A stretch of DNA of 64,000 nucleotides from Variovorax paradoxus. Lineage in GTDB: Bacteria > Pseudomonadota > Gammaproteobacteria > Burkholderiales > Burkholderiaceae_C. The notes beneath the pieces are model-generated. The model was not told where the DNA came from and did not search any database. It saw nothing but the letters and a program-made list of their open reading frames with translations. This document shows positions 27,201 through 35,051 of this stretch, piece by piece (positions within the stretch are counted from its first letter, which is position 1; each line of letters starts with the position of its first letter). Location of the stretch: contig NZ_CP123990.1 of NCBI RefSeq assembly GCF_029919115.1, positions 3,556,001-3,620,000 on the forward strand, in the 5' to 3' direction. The position numbers were made by a program, and so were the translations under genes.

Positions 27201-27492
27201 CTTCGTGCGTATCGGAGGTAAACAGCCCGTGTGAAGCGGCCCGCAACCGGCGCAGCGCGCCCCGCGTGCTCTTGTCGAAGCGCGCTTCTTCGCACAGCTC
27301 GTCGACCAGCGCGGGCGACGACACCACGATCACCGGCATGCCCGGCATGTCGAGCCAGTAGATTCCGCCAAGCTCCTGCGCAATGCGCCACATGTCCAGC
27401 ACGGGCGAATCAGATCCGATCGACAGCAGGTTGCCTACGAAAGGCTTCTTTGCCGGATGCGGTATCGGATGGAGCGAGTTCTTGCCTGCCAT
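24271..27492 (-). CDS. Self-sufficient cytochrome P450/NADPH reductase fusion (CYP102 type)
   Basis: A 1,073-residue cytosolic fatty-acid hydroxylase of the P450-BM3 type. The P450 domain (1-~470) has I-helix AGHETTSG, the ESLRLYPTAP K-helix, and heme-binding FGNGQRACIG with Cys near residue 411. A linker (about 475-500) leads to the FMN flavodoxin domain (LLVLQGSNLGTAEDLA) and the FAD/NADPH domain (YYSISSSP, GPGTGLAPFRGFL, FFGCRHPEQDF, YVCGDG). The start at 27492 (MAGKNSLHPIPHP) matches family alignment, with longer upstream starts rejected. Length is close to BM3 (1,049). It probably hydroxylates medium- to long-chain fatty acids near the omega end and ties in with the lipid genes on both sides. 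Confidence 0.95.
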   Translation of the reverse strand: MAGKNSLHPIPHPAKKPFVGNLLSIGSDSPVLDMWRIAQELGGIYWLDMPGMPVIVVSSPALVDELCEEARFDKSTRGALRRLRAASHGLFTSDTHEETWSKPHNILLANFSQRAMQAYHPMMLDIASQLVTKWERLNFDEEVDVVRDMTALTLDTIGLCGFGYRFNSFYREGFHPFVDAMVRTLETVQNRRGLPLEELMLKKELAQQRKDIRYMHKMVEDIIEERRASGADIATKPDLLSYMIAGVDKKSGEQLTDKMIRDECIEFLIAGHETTSGLLSFAIYFLLNNPEAMAKAQAEVDSVLGGDTSQKPTYAQVNRLTYVLQVLKESLRLYPTAPAISMRAKEDTTIGGQYTIKKNNMVIMHALALHRDKGIWGENADQFNPDNFSREAERERPVNAFKPFGNGQRACIGRQFALQEAVLTLGMILQRFNLVDHTGYKLKIKEALTIKPEGFKIKALLRDPASRPRGNGETTAAAPDAPVKPAARKPQAARHGTSLLVLQGSNLGTAEDLARQLAEAGELRGFSTQVASLDDYAERLPANGAVAIVCASYNGVAPDNAAEFHRWLDKADDSLNGVRFSVFGCGNTDWAATYQAVPRRIDERLGALGATRVHPRGEGDAREDMDGAFQDWSDALWPELVKTFGIQAGADTPAEAEPLYTLEELPPPQKNALVDALGAVPLRVAENRELQSPGGDAGSSRSTRHVELMLPEGVDYVPGDHLSVVPRNSPAQVERAMARFGFDRSAHVRLHAAAGRKAALPVDQVVAVDRLLGDYVELQDVATRKQIATLAAYTECPFTKPRLMALSGSDEASQATYRAEVLHKRKSLLDLLEEHRACQVPFAVFLEMLSPLSPRYYSISSSPSMTPGRCSVTVGVVSAPALSGNGTFEGVCSNYLARAEAGDTVHGVIRETTAEGFRLPEDAQRPLIMIGPGTGLAPFRGFLQERAARVERGEALGDAMLFFGCRHPEQDFIYAEELKAWSHRGLMKLHTAFSRSGERKVYVQDLIREQGAAVWKLLEAGAVIYVCGDGSRMEPDVRRTLSDLAREHGHDSNAWMDKMIADQRYVLDVWAGA

Positions 27493-27614
27493 GGGTTTGC
27501 GCCTTTGGAGTGCACCCGCTTCGGGATGTCCGGGGTGTGACTCCACGGAGTATCTCGACGGCATGGGGACAAGGCAGACGGGGTTTCCCTTAGGCTTGGT
27601 CGGTGCTTGGGGCG

Positions 27615-27910
27615 CCGCTTGTTCAGGGCGGCGCACCCGCCGACGGGGTACCTTTCTCCGCGAATGTCCCCCGCCCTTCGGGCTCCTCCTTTATTTCGCT
27701 GCGCAAGGCACCCCGCCAGCGGGTGCGTTGGGCGGAGCCGTGGTTGATCAGCGGAACACCAGCAGCGTGCCCCGGTGCACAGGGCATCGGGTGCTCCCCG
27801 CAGCGAAATAAAGGAGGAGGGGCGCAGCCCCGGGGGACATGGAGGGGCGCAGCCCCGGGGGACATTCGCGGAGGGGAGTACCCGGTGGCCTTTGCACCCG
27901 CCCTGAAAAA
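27615..27910. repeat. MITE-like imperfect inverted repeat, ~290 bp
   Basis: The 431-bp gap between the P450 and the binding-protein gene holds two long arms (about 27615-27704 and 27799-27910) that are imperfect reverse complements around a ~95-bp centre. The best-matching parts are the CGCGAATGTCCCCC segment and the ATTTCGCTGCG segment on the left with their complements on the right. The right arm carries a perfect 25-bp tandem duplication (27816-27840 and 27841-27865). There is no transposase. It resembles a non-autonomous mobile element or a large structured intergenic repeat. Confidence 0.65.
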
Positions 27911-27923
27911 GCTCAACGAACCG

Positions 27924-29171
27924 TCAGGGCCGAACCATCTTGCACTCAGTCCCCTGAGCCAGTTCGTTCCCCGTATACACAGCATCCGTCCGGAACCCGT
28001 AGTTGGTTCCTTCCCAGCCCACCTTCACGCTCTTGCCATCCACAGGCGCAATGGTGTTCACCACTTGCGGCAGCAGCAATTGATGGTCCTCGCCGCGCAT
28101 GCGCACAGGCCCCACCACAGAATCGAAGCTCAGGTCCTCGAGCGCACGCGCCACCTTCACCGTGTCCGTGCTGCCGGCCTTGTTGATGGCCGCAGCCAGG
28201 AGGCGCGGCGTGAAGTCGATGCGCGGCGCGAGAAAGTCCTTGCCCGTCTTCGCCTTGTAGGCCTTCGCGAGTGCATCGGCGCGCGGCGTATCGGCTTGGC
28301 CCGGATGCCATTCGGCCACCCACGTCAGCTGCCCCAGCTTGGCTTGCGACACCGCCAACACCGTTCCCGGCACCGAGCCCGCGCTGTGGTTGAAATAGCG
28401 CAGGTCGTAGCCCGCGTCTCCCGCGGCCTTGAGCAGCAACGTCATATCTTGCCCCCAGTTGCCGGTAATCACCGAATCGGCACCGCTCTGCTTGATGTTC
28501 GCGACATACGGCGAGAAGTCTTTCACCCGGCCGATCGGATGCAGCGTTTCGCCGACAAACTGCACATCGGGCCGTGCAAGCCCTACCAGCTGCCGCCCGT
28601 AGCTTGCCCATTGCTTGCCGTGCGCATATTCCTGGTTCAGCAGGTACACCTTCCTCACGTCGGGCGTTTTCTTGATGTAGTTGGCCAGCGCCTTCATCTT
28701 CATCGCCGTGTTCGCCTCCGTCTGAAAGTGCCAGAAGCTGCACGTCTTGCCCGTCATCTCGGGGTCGATCGACGAATGGTTCAGCACGATCAGCTCCTTG
28801 CCCGGATTGCGCTGGTTCCACCGCGTCACCGACTGGACGAGCGCCGCCACCACCGACGAGCCCGACCCGCCAGTGACGATGGCCCTGGCACCCTGGTCGA
28901 TGGCTGCCTGCAATGCGCTCTGGCTTTCTTGTGCCGAGAGCTTGCTGTCGAATTGAAGCAACTGCAGCTTGGTACCGCCGAGCACGCCGCCCTTGGCGTT
29001 GATTTCTTCGATGGCGTATTGCGTGTGCGTGAGCATGAGCTCGCCCACGTTTGCGAACGGCCCCGAGAGCGGATCGATGTACGCGATCTTGTAGGTTTGC
29101 TGCTGGGCCTGTGCCGTACCCGCAAGGGCCAGCAGCACCGCGAGGGCGATGGGGGCGTGCCTGGATTTCAT
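27924..29171 (-). CDS. Branched-chain amino acid-type ABC transporter substrate-binding protein
   Basis: A 415-residue periplasmic binding protein of the LivJ/peripla_BP_6 family. A cleavable signal peptide ends near ALAGTAQAQ. The mature protein starts KIAYIDPLSGPFANVGELM, and VTGGSGSSVV and YAHGKQWA are typical of the fold. No permease or ATPase genes adjoin it, so it is an orphan here. These proteins bind amino acids, amides or aromatic acids; the ligand is unknown. It lies 66 bp downstream of a TetR regulator on the same strand, next to acyl-CoA genes, so a carboxylic-acid ligand is possible. Confidence 0.88.
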   Translation of the reverse strand: MKSRHAPIALAVLLALAGTAQAQQQTYKIAYIDPLSGPFANVGELMLTHTQYAIEEINAKGGVLGGTKLQLLQFDSKLSAQESQSALQAAIDQGARAIVTGGSGSSVVAALVQSVTRWNQRNPGKELIVLNHSSIDPEMTGKTCSFWHFQTEANTAMKMKALANYIKKTPDVRKVYLLNQEYAHGKQWASYGRQLVGLARPDVQFVGETLHPIGRVKDFSPYVANIKQSGADSVITGNWGQDMTLLLKAAGDAGYDLRYFNHSAGSVPGTVLAVSQAKLGQLTWVAEWHPGQADTPRADALAKAYKAKTGKDFLAPRIDFTPRLLAAAINKAGSTDTVKVARALEDLSFDSVVGPVRMRGEDHQLLLPQVVNTIAPVDGKSVKVGWEGTNYGFRTDAVYTGNELAQGTECKMVRP

Positions 29172-29237
29172 GTCAGTGTGTCTCCGATGTTGTTTGAAAA
29201 GAAACTTCCGCGGAGGGCGCCGTGCGCGCCTTTCGCA

Positions 29238-29942
29238 TCAATGCGGTTCGTTGGCGCGAAGGCCGATCACGCGGCTTGCAAGCTTCGTGAGTTCGGCGAC
29301 CACTTCGTCGGCCGAAAGGCGGCCGTCGGACCGGTACCAGCTGTAGAGGAAACCCGGCAGGCTGCAGGCGGCCAGCGCGGTGATCTTGGTTTCGGTGAAG
29401 TCCAGGTCGCCATCGCGTCTCGCTTCTTCGAGCAGCGGGCACAGCAGGTCGTAGAAGTGGTGCGCGAGCTTCTTTTGCGCGGCGATGTATTCGGGCCGGT
29501 ACACCTGCGGCTCGCGGTACGCAAAAAAAGCGCAGGGGTGGTGCGAAACGGTCGCGCGAATCAGCCGCTCGATGCCTTCGATCACTTTTTCGCTCGCTCG
29601 GCGCGGATCGTCCGCGGCAAAGTCGAGCGCGGTGAAGCAGTCGACCGCGGGGCGCCAGGAAAGCGTCTCGAAGATCTCCTGCTTGTCGCGGAAGTAGTAG
29701 TACACGAATGGCTTGGTCACACCCAGTGCGCGAACGATCTGCGCCATGGTGGTGTTGGCATAGCCCTGTGCCGCAAAGAGCTGCGCGGCCGCCTGCAAGA
29801 TGCGCTCGCGCTGCAGGTCGGTGCCCTGCGTGGCGGCGCGTTGGCGGCCCGTGCCCTGGGGCAGATGCGGCTGTGCCGTGGTGGATGCCGAAGCATCGGC
29901 ATCGCCAGAGGGTTTGTGCCGTGTCGCCGAAGTTATACCCAT
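29238..29942 (-). CDS. TetR-family regulator of the acyl-CoA cluster
   Basis: A 234-residue TetR regulator. After a ~45-residue low-complexity leader, the helix-turn-helix reads RERILQAAAQLFAAQGYANTTMAQIVRALGVTKPFVYYYFRDK. The ligand domain includes HHPCAFFAYREPQVYRPEYI. The start at 29942 is taken over one 27 bp further upstream. It is divergent from the acyl-CoA ligase (86 bp between starts), the usual layout for a repressor that senses an acyl-CoA or its acid and controls both directions. Confidence 0.85.
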   Translation of the reverse strand: MGITSATRHKPSGDADASASTTAQPHLPQGTGRQRAATQGTDLQRERILQAAAQLFAAQGYANTTMAQIVRALGVTKPFVYYYFRDKQEIFETLSWRPAVDCFTALDFAADDPRRASEKVIEGIERLIRATVSHHPCAFFAYREPQVYRPEYIAAQKKLAHHFYDLLCPLLEEARRDGDLDFTETKITALAACSLPGFLYSWYRSDGRLSADEVVAELTKLASRVIGLRANEPH

Positions 29943-30028
29943 GGGTAGGATTGTTGGTGCACCATGCACTCATTGGCAAGCGCCGGCCCCGCGCAGGCGG
30001 CTATCGATAACCCTGAGAAAGTGACGCC

Positions 30029-31669
30029 ATGGAGACAACCGCAACGGCTCGCGGGTTGAGCGAGCTTCCACCCCGTCCGCAGCAACCGCTGCACGAGTAC
30101 CTGCGCGCCCATGCGCGCGAGCGCGGCGACAGCGCGGCATGCATCTGGTACGGCCATGCCATGACATGGGCGCAGCTCGATCTTGCGAGCGATGCCTTTG
30201 CGGCCCGACTGCAAACCATCGGCGTGAAGAAGGGAGAGCCGGTGGTGCTCTTTCTCAACAACTGCCCGCAGTACCTGGTGGCGCACTTCGGCATCCAGAA
30301 GATCGGTGCCATCGTCTGCCCCAGCGGACCGCTCAACAAGGAGCACGAGCTGGCCTATCAGGTCAACGACCTCAAGGCGCGCGCGATCGTCGTGGCCGCG
30401 CCGCTCTTGCCGGTGGTGCGCAAGGTGCAGCCCGAGAGTGCACTCGAGCACGTGTTCGTGGTGCACTACGCCGACCTGCTGCCCGCCGAGCCCGCGCTCG
30501 ACCTGCCTGCCGAACTGCTGGCAGAACGCAATTCGGTTCGCAGCGTGCCCGAAGGGTGCGAAGACTTTCTCTCCGTGATGCAAAGCGGTGCCGCACCGCA
30601 GCCCGTGAGCATCGGCCTGGACGACGTGGCGCTCATGACCTACACCTCGGGCACCACCGGCTTGCCGAAGGGCGCAATGCTCACCTACGGCAACGCGCTC
30701 TTCAAGACGCGCGCCGCGGCCGATTGCAATGGCGTGACTGGCGACGACGTGCTGCTTTCCATTGCACCGCTCTATCACATCGCCGGCATGCTGATGGGCG
30801 TGAACGTGCCGGTGCTCAGCGGCGCTGCATCGGTGCTGCTGCATCGCTTCGACCCGCGCGCTGCATTGCAAGCCATTGCACAGCACAAGGTGAGCTGGTG
30901 GTACAGCATCGCACCGATGAACGTGGCCTGCATGCAGGTGCCCGACATCGCGAGCTTCGATCTCTCGAGCCTGAAGCGAAATCCGGTTACCAGCTTCGGC
31001 ATTACCTTTACCGAGCCGCTGGCCGCGCAATGGCGCTCGCATGCGCCCCATTGCGTATCGTTCGAGGCCGCCTACGGCCTGAGCGAAACCCACACCTGCG
31101 ACACCTACACGCCGCACCATGCGCCCCGCTGGGGCACGCAGGGCATTGCGGTGCCGGGCGTGACCATTCGCATCGTCGACCCCGACACGCAAGCCGACGT
31201 CCCCACAGGCGAGGTCGGCGAGATCGTGCTGACCAGCCCCGGCTGCTTCAAGGGCTACTGGAACAAGCCCGAGGCCACCGCGGCCACGCTGCGCGGCAAA
31301 TGGGTGCACACCGGCGACATGGGCAAGCTCGACGCGGACGGGTATCTCACCTTCATCGGCCGCTTCAAGGAAATGATCAAGGTCTCGGGCTACAGCGTGT
31401 TCCCTGAAGAGGTCGAGACCATTCTCATCAAGCATCCCGCCGTGGCGCAGGCCGCGGTCATTGCGCAGCCCGACCCGGAGAAGGGCGAAGTGGTGAAGGC
31501 ATTCATCGTGCGCAAGCCCGGTGCCGCGCTCGAAGCCGACGCGCTCATTGCCTGGTCGCGCGACAACATGGCGAGCTACAAGGCGCCGCGCGCCGTGAGC
31601 TTCATCGACGCGTTGCCGACCACGGGCGCGGGCAAGGTGCTTCGGCGCCTGCTGAAAGACAAAGCCTGA
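30029..31669 (+). CDS. Acyl-CoA synthetase (AMP-forming)
   Basis: A 546-residue adenylate-forming ligase that activates a carboxylic acid to its CoA thioester. The AMP-binding P-loop is YTSGTTGLPKG near residue 206, and the adenine motif is AYGLSETHTCDTYTP. The hinge and ribose-binding motifs are HTGDMGKLDADGYLTFIGRFKEMIKVSGYSVFP-like around 425-460. The catalytic Lys is in GAGKVLRR near the C-terminus. The chain-length preference cannot be read from sequence. It is followed 11 bp later by the carboxylase gene, so the pair probably activates an acid and then carboxylates its CoA ester. Confidence 0.92.
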   Translation: METTATARGLSELPPRPQQPLHEYLRAHARERGDSAACIWYGHAMTWAQLDLASDAFAARLQTIGVKKGEPVVLFLNNCPQYLVAHFGIQKIGAIVCPSGPLNKEHELAYQVNDLKARAIVVAAPLLPVVRKVQPESALEHVFVVHYADLLPAEPALDLPAELLAERNSVRSVPEGCEDFLSVMQSGAAPQPVSIGLDDVALMTYTSGTTGLPKGAMLTYGNALFKTRAAADCNGVTGDDVLLSIAPLYHIAGMLMGVNVPVLSGAASVLLHRFDPRAALQAIAQHKVSWWYSIAPMNVACMQVPDIASFDLSSLKRNPVTSFGITFTEPLAAQWRSHAPHCVSFEAAYGLSETHTCDTYTPHHAPRWGTQGIAVPGVTIRIVDPDTQADVPTGEVGEIVLTSPGCFKGYWNKPEATAATLRGKWVHTGDMGKLDADGYLTFIGRFKEMIKVSGYSVFPEEVETILIKHPAVAQAAVIAQPDPEKGEVVKAFIVRKPGAALEADALIAWSRDNMASYKAPRAVSFIDALPTTGAGKVLRRLLKDKA

Positions 31670-31680
31670 AAGGTTCTCTC

Positions 31681-34600
31681 TTGTTCACCAAGATCCTGAT
31701 TGCCAACCGCGGCGAGATTGCCGTGCGCCTGGTGCGCGCACTGCGTGACCTGGGCATTGCCAGCGTGGCGGTGCATGCGCGCGACGATGCATCGGCGCTG
31801 CACGTGCAGTTGGCCGATGCGGCCGTCGCGCTCGACGCAACCGGCCCGTCTGCGTACCTCGACATCGGTGGGCTGGTCGCCGTCGCGCGCGCGCAGGGCT
31901 GCGATGCGGTGCACCCCGGCTACGGCTTCTTGAGCGAGCGTGCCGACTTCGCTCAGGCTTGCGCGGCCGCGGGCCTGACGTTTATTGGGCCGACGCCCGA
32001 ACAGCTTGCGCTGTTCGGCGACAAGGCCCGCGCACGCGCGCTCGCCGCGCAATGCGACGTGCCCGTGATGCCAGGGAGCACCGGCACGGTAACGCTCGCA
32101 CAGGCGCAGGCTTTCTTTGCCGAGCAGCAGGCGCAAGGCGCGGGCGTGATGATCAAGGCCATCGGTGGCGGCGGCGGGCGCGGCATGCGCGCCGTGCTCC
32201 ATGCCGGAGAATTGCCTGAAGCGCATGCACGCTGCACATCCGAGGCCAAGGCCGCATTCGGCGTGGAGGGCGTGTACGTGGAGCGCCTGATGCGCAATGC
32301 GCGCCACATCGAGGTGCAGGTGCTGGGCGACGGCCATGCGGTGGCAAGCCTCGGCGAGCGGGAGTGCACCTTGCAGCGGCGCTTCCAGAAGCTGGTGGAA
32401 ATTGCACCCAGCCCTTCGCTTCCGGATTCGCTTCGGGCGCAGATCACGCATGCGGCGCTTCGCATGGCCAAGGCCGTCGGCTATCGCAGCCTGGGCACTT
32501 TCGAATTTCTGGTCGATACCGAATCGGCCACGCTGCCCTTCGTTTTCATCGAGGCCAACCCACGCCTGCAGGTCGAGCACACGGTGACCGAGGCCGTGAG
32601 CGGGCTCGACCTGGTGCAGCTGCAGATTGCGGTGGCCGCGGGCCAGCCGCTGAACGCGCTGGGCATCGATGCGGACCGCACTGCGCCGCAGCGCGGCTTT
32701 GCAGTGCAATGGCGCATCAACGCGGAAACGCTCGATGCGCACGGCAATGCGCGGCCATCCGGCGGCACGCTTGCGCGCTTCGATCTGCCGGCGGGGCCGG
32801 GCGTGCGCATCGACACGCATGGCTACGCAGGCCTTGCGCCTTCGCCGCACTACGACACGCTGCTTGCCAAGCTGATCGTGCACTCGCCGTCGCCGCACTT
32901 CGCCGACGCATTGCGCCGCTCGCTTCGCGCGCTGGACGAATGCCATATCGACGGCATCGCGACCAATCTCTCATTGCTGCGCGCCATTGCGGCGCGGCCC
33001 GAGTTCGCGAGCCAGGCAGTGCACACGCGCTTCGTCGAAGCGCATCTTGGCGACCTGCTCGCATCGGCAGTCGCGTTCGAGAAGAAGAGCCCCAGAAAAA
33101 CCGCACCAACTTCCGAAGTCGGGAACGCGGCACCTGCAAGTTCTTCGGATGACGAAGACGGCCTCACGGTCAAGGCGCCCATGCCCGCGAAGCTGGTGCA
33201 GTTCGAGGTGGCGTTGGGCGATGTGCTTCCCGCCGGTGCGCAGCTTGGTGTGCTCGAAGCGATGAAGATGGAGCACCTGCTGCATGCGCCCGCCGCCGGC
33301 AGGGTGATCGCGTTGCTGGCCGAACCGGGTGACTACCTGGTCGAGGGACAGTCGCTGGTGCGGCTGGAGCCCGTCGATGCGCAGGCGGTCGAACCCGAGG
33401 CACACGGCGGGCACGACCTCGATGCGATCCGCCCCGATCTGCAGAAGGTGATCGACCGGCATGCCTACACACTCGACGCCAACCGCGAGGCCGCCGTGGC
33501 CAAGCGGCACGCGCAAGGCGGGCGCACCGCGCGCGAGAACATTGCCGACCTGTGCGACACCGCGTCCGATCCGGGCAACTTCATCGAATACGGCGCGCTT
33601 GCCATTGCCGCGCAAACGCGGCGGCGCACGCTCGAAGACCTGATTGCCAACACGCCGGCAGACGGCATGGTGACGGGCCTTGGCAGCATCAACGCAAAGC
33701 TGTTCGGCCCCGAGAAGTCGCGTTGCGCCGTGCTGGCCTACGACTACACGGTGCTGGCCGGCACGCAAGGCATGCGCAACCACCACAAGACCGACCGGCT
33801 GCTGGCAGTGGCGCACCAGCTGAAGCTGCCGGTGGTGCTGTTTGCCGAAGGCGGCGGCGGACGGCCCGGCGATACAGACATGCCCATTGTTGCGGGCCTC
33901 AACAACCACACCTTCAGCCAGTTTGCGGCGCTCTCGGGCAAGGTGCCGGTGGTGGGCATCGTGCACGGCCGCTGCTTCGCGGGCAATGCGGCGCTTTTGG
34001 GTTGCGCGGACGTGATCATTGCCACCAAGGCAAGCAACATCGGCATGAGCGGCCCCGCGATGATCGAGGGCGGCGGGCTCGGCAGCTTTGCGCCGGAACA
34101 GATCGGCCCGAGCAGCGTGCAGTCGCGCAACGGCGTGATCGACATCCTCGTGGAAGACGAAGCGGCTGCGGTGGCTGCGGCCAGGCAATACCTCTCGTAC
34201 TTCCAGGGCCCGGTGGCAGAGTGGCATTGCGCCGACCCGCGCGCGCTGCGCCACGTGGTGCCCGAGAACCGGCTGCGCGTGTACGACGTGCGCTCGGCAA
34301 TGCGCGGCGTGGCCGACACGGGCTCGCTGCTGGAGCTGCGCGCCGGCTTTGGCGCGGGCATTGTCACTGCGCTGGCGCGCATCGAGGGCAAGCCGGTGGG
34401 GCTGATGGCCAACAACCCGCACCACCTCGGCGGCGCCATCGATGTGGAGGCGGCCGACAAGTCCGCGCGCTTCATGCAGCTGTGCAACGCGCACGGGCTG
34501 CCGATCGTCTCGCTGTGCGACACGCCCGGCTTCATGGTTGGGCCGGAGATCGAGGCGCAGGCGCAGGTGCGGCACGTGTGCCGCATGTTCATGGTGGCCT

Positions 34601-34986
34601 CGCACCTGCGCGTGCCTTTCTTTGCCGTCGTGCTGCGCAAGGGCTATGGCCTGGGTGCGCAGGCCATGACGGCCGGCGGCTTCGATGCCCCGGTGTTCAC
34701 CGTGGCCTGGCCCTCGGGCGAGTTCGGCGCCATGGGGCTCGAAGGCGCAGTGCGGCTGGGCTACCGCAAGGAGTTGGCCGCCGAGCCCGAAGGTGCCGCG
34801 CGCGATGCGCTGTTCAAGAGGCTCGTTGCGCAGCAGTACGCGAACGGCGAGGCGATTCACATGGCGCAAACATTGGAGATCGACGCGGTGATCGATCCCG
34901 CTGAAACGCGCACCTGGCTGGTGCGTGGACTTGCATCGGCCGGCCGGTCGGTCGAAGCTGCCTTGCCCTATGTAGACACTTGGTAA
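31681..34986 (+). CDS. Single-chain acyl-CoA carboxylase (BC-BCCP-CT fusion)
   Basis: A 1,101-residue biotin-dependent carboxylase with all three functions in one chain. Biotin carboxylase (1-~450) has ILIANRGEIAVRLVRA, the ATP-grasp Gly loop IKAIGGGGGRGMR and FIEANPRLQVEHTVTE. The biotin carrier domain (~495-565) has EAMKMEHLL with the biotinylated Lys near 528. The carboxyltransferase (~600-1,095) has the crotonase-type N and C halves (GGGGRPGD, CDTPGFMVGPE, GYGLGAQAM). The start is TTG at 31681 (MFTKILIANRGE). This order is that of the long-chain acyl-CoA carboxylases of Mycobacterium and Rhodopseudomonas. The substrate is probably the product of the adjacent ligase. Confidence 0.92.
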   Translation: MFTKILIANRGEIAVRLVRALRDLGIASVAVHARDDASALHVQLADAAVALDATGPSAYLDIGGLVAVARAQGCDAVHPGYGFLSERADFAQACAAAGLTFIGPTPEQLALFGDKARARALAAQCDVPVMPGSTGTVTLAQAQAFFAEQQAQGAGVMIKAIGGGGGRGMRAVLHAGELPEAHARCTSEAKAAFGVEGVYVERLMRNARHIEVQVLGDGHAVASLGERECTLQRRFQKLVEIAPSPSLPDSLRAQITHAALRMAKAVGYRSLGTFEFLVDTESATLPFVFIEANPRLQVEHTVTEAVSGLDLVQLQIAVAAGQPLNALGIDADRTAPQRGFAVQWRINAETLDAHGNARPSGGTLARFDLPAGPGVRIDTHGYAGLAPSPHYDTLLAKLIVHSPSPHFADALRRSLRALDECHIDGIATNLSLLRAIAARPEFASQAVHTRFVEAHLGDLLASAVAFEKKSPRKTAPTSEVGNAAPASSSDDEDGLTVKAPMPAKLVQFEVALGDVLPAGAQLGVLEAMKMEHLLHAPAAGRVIALLAEPGDYLVEGQSLVRLEPVDAQAVEPEAHGGHDLDAIRPDLQKVIDRHAYTLDANREAAVAKRHAQGGRTARENIADLCDTASDPGNFIEYGALAIAAQTRRRTLEDLIANTPADGMVTGLGSINAKLFGPEKSRCAVLAYDYTVLAGTQGMRNHHKTDRLLAVAHQLKLPVVLFAEGGGGRPGDTDMPIVAGLNNHTFSQFAALSGKVPVVGIVHGRCFAGNAALLGCADVIIATKASNIGMSGPAMIEGGGLGSFAPEQIGPSSVQSRNGVIDILVEDEAAAVAAARQYLSYFQGPVAEWHCADPRALRHVVPENRLRVYDVRSAMRGVADTGSLLELRAGFGAGIVTALARIEGKPVGLMANNPHHLGGAIDVEAADKSARFMQLCNAHGLPIVSLCDTPGFMVGPEIEAQAQVRHVCRMFMVASHLRVPFFAVVLRKGYGLGAQAMTAGGFDAPVFTVAWPSGEFGAMGLEGAVRLGYRKELAAEPEGAARDALFKRLVAQQYANGEAIHMAQTLEIDAVIDPAETRTWLVRGLASAGRSVEAALPYVDTW

Positions 34987-35051
34987 CGATGCACTAGACC
35001 TCGTCACACGAGAGGGCAAGGAGGCTCCGTAAACTGAGCCGCTTTGCGCGC

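Noticed and set aside
24343..27234. 963-residue plus-strand open frame
   Set aside because: Entirely antisense to the P450 fusion, with shadow-frame composition and no family motif.
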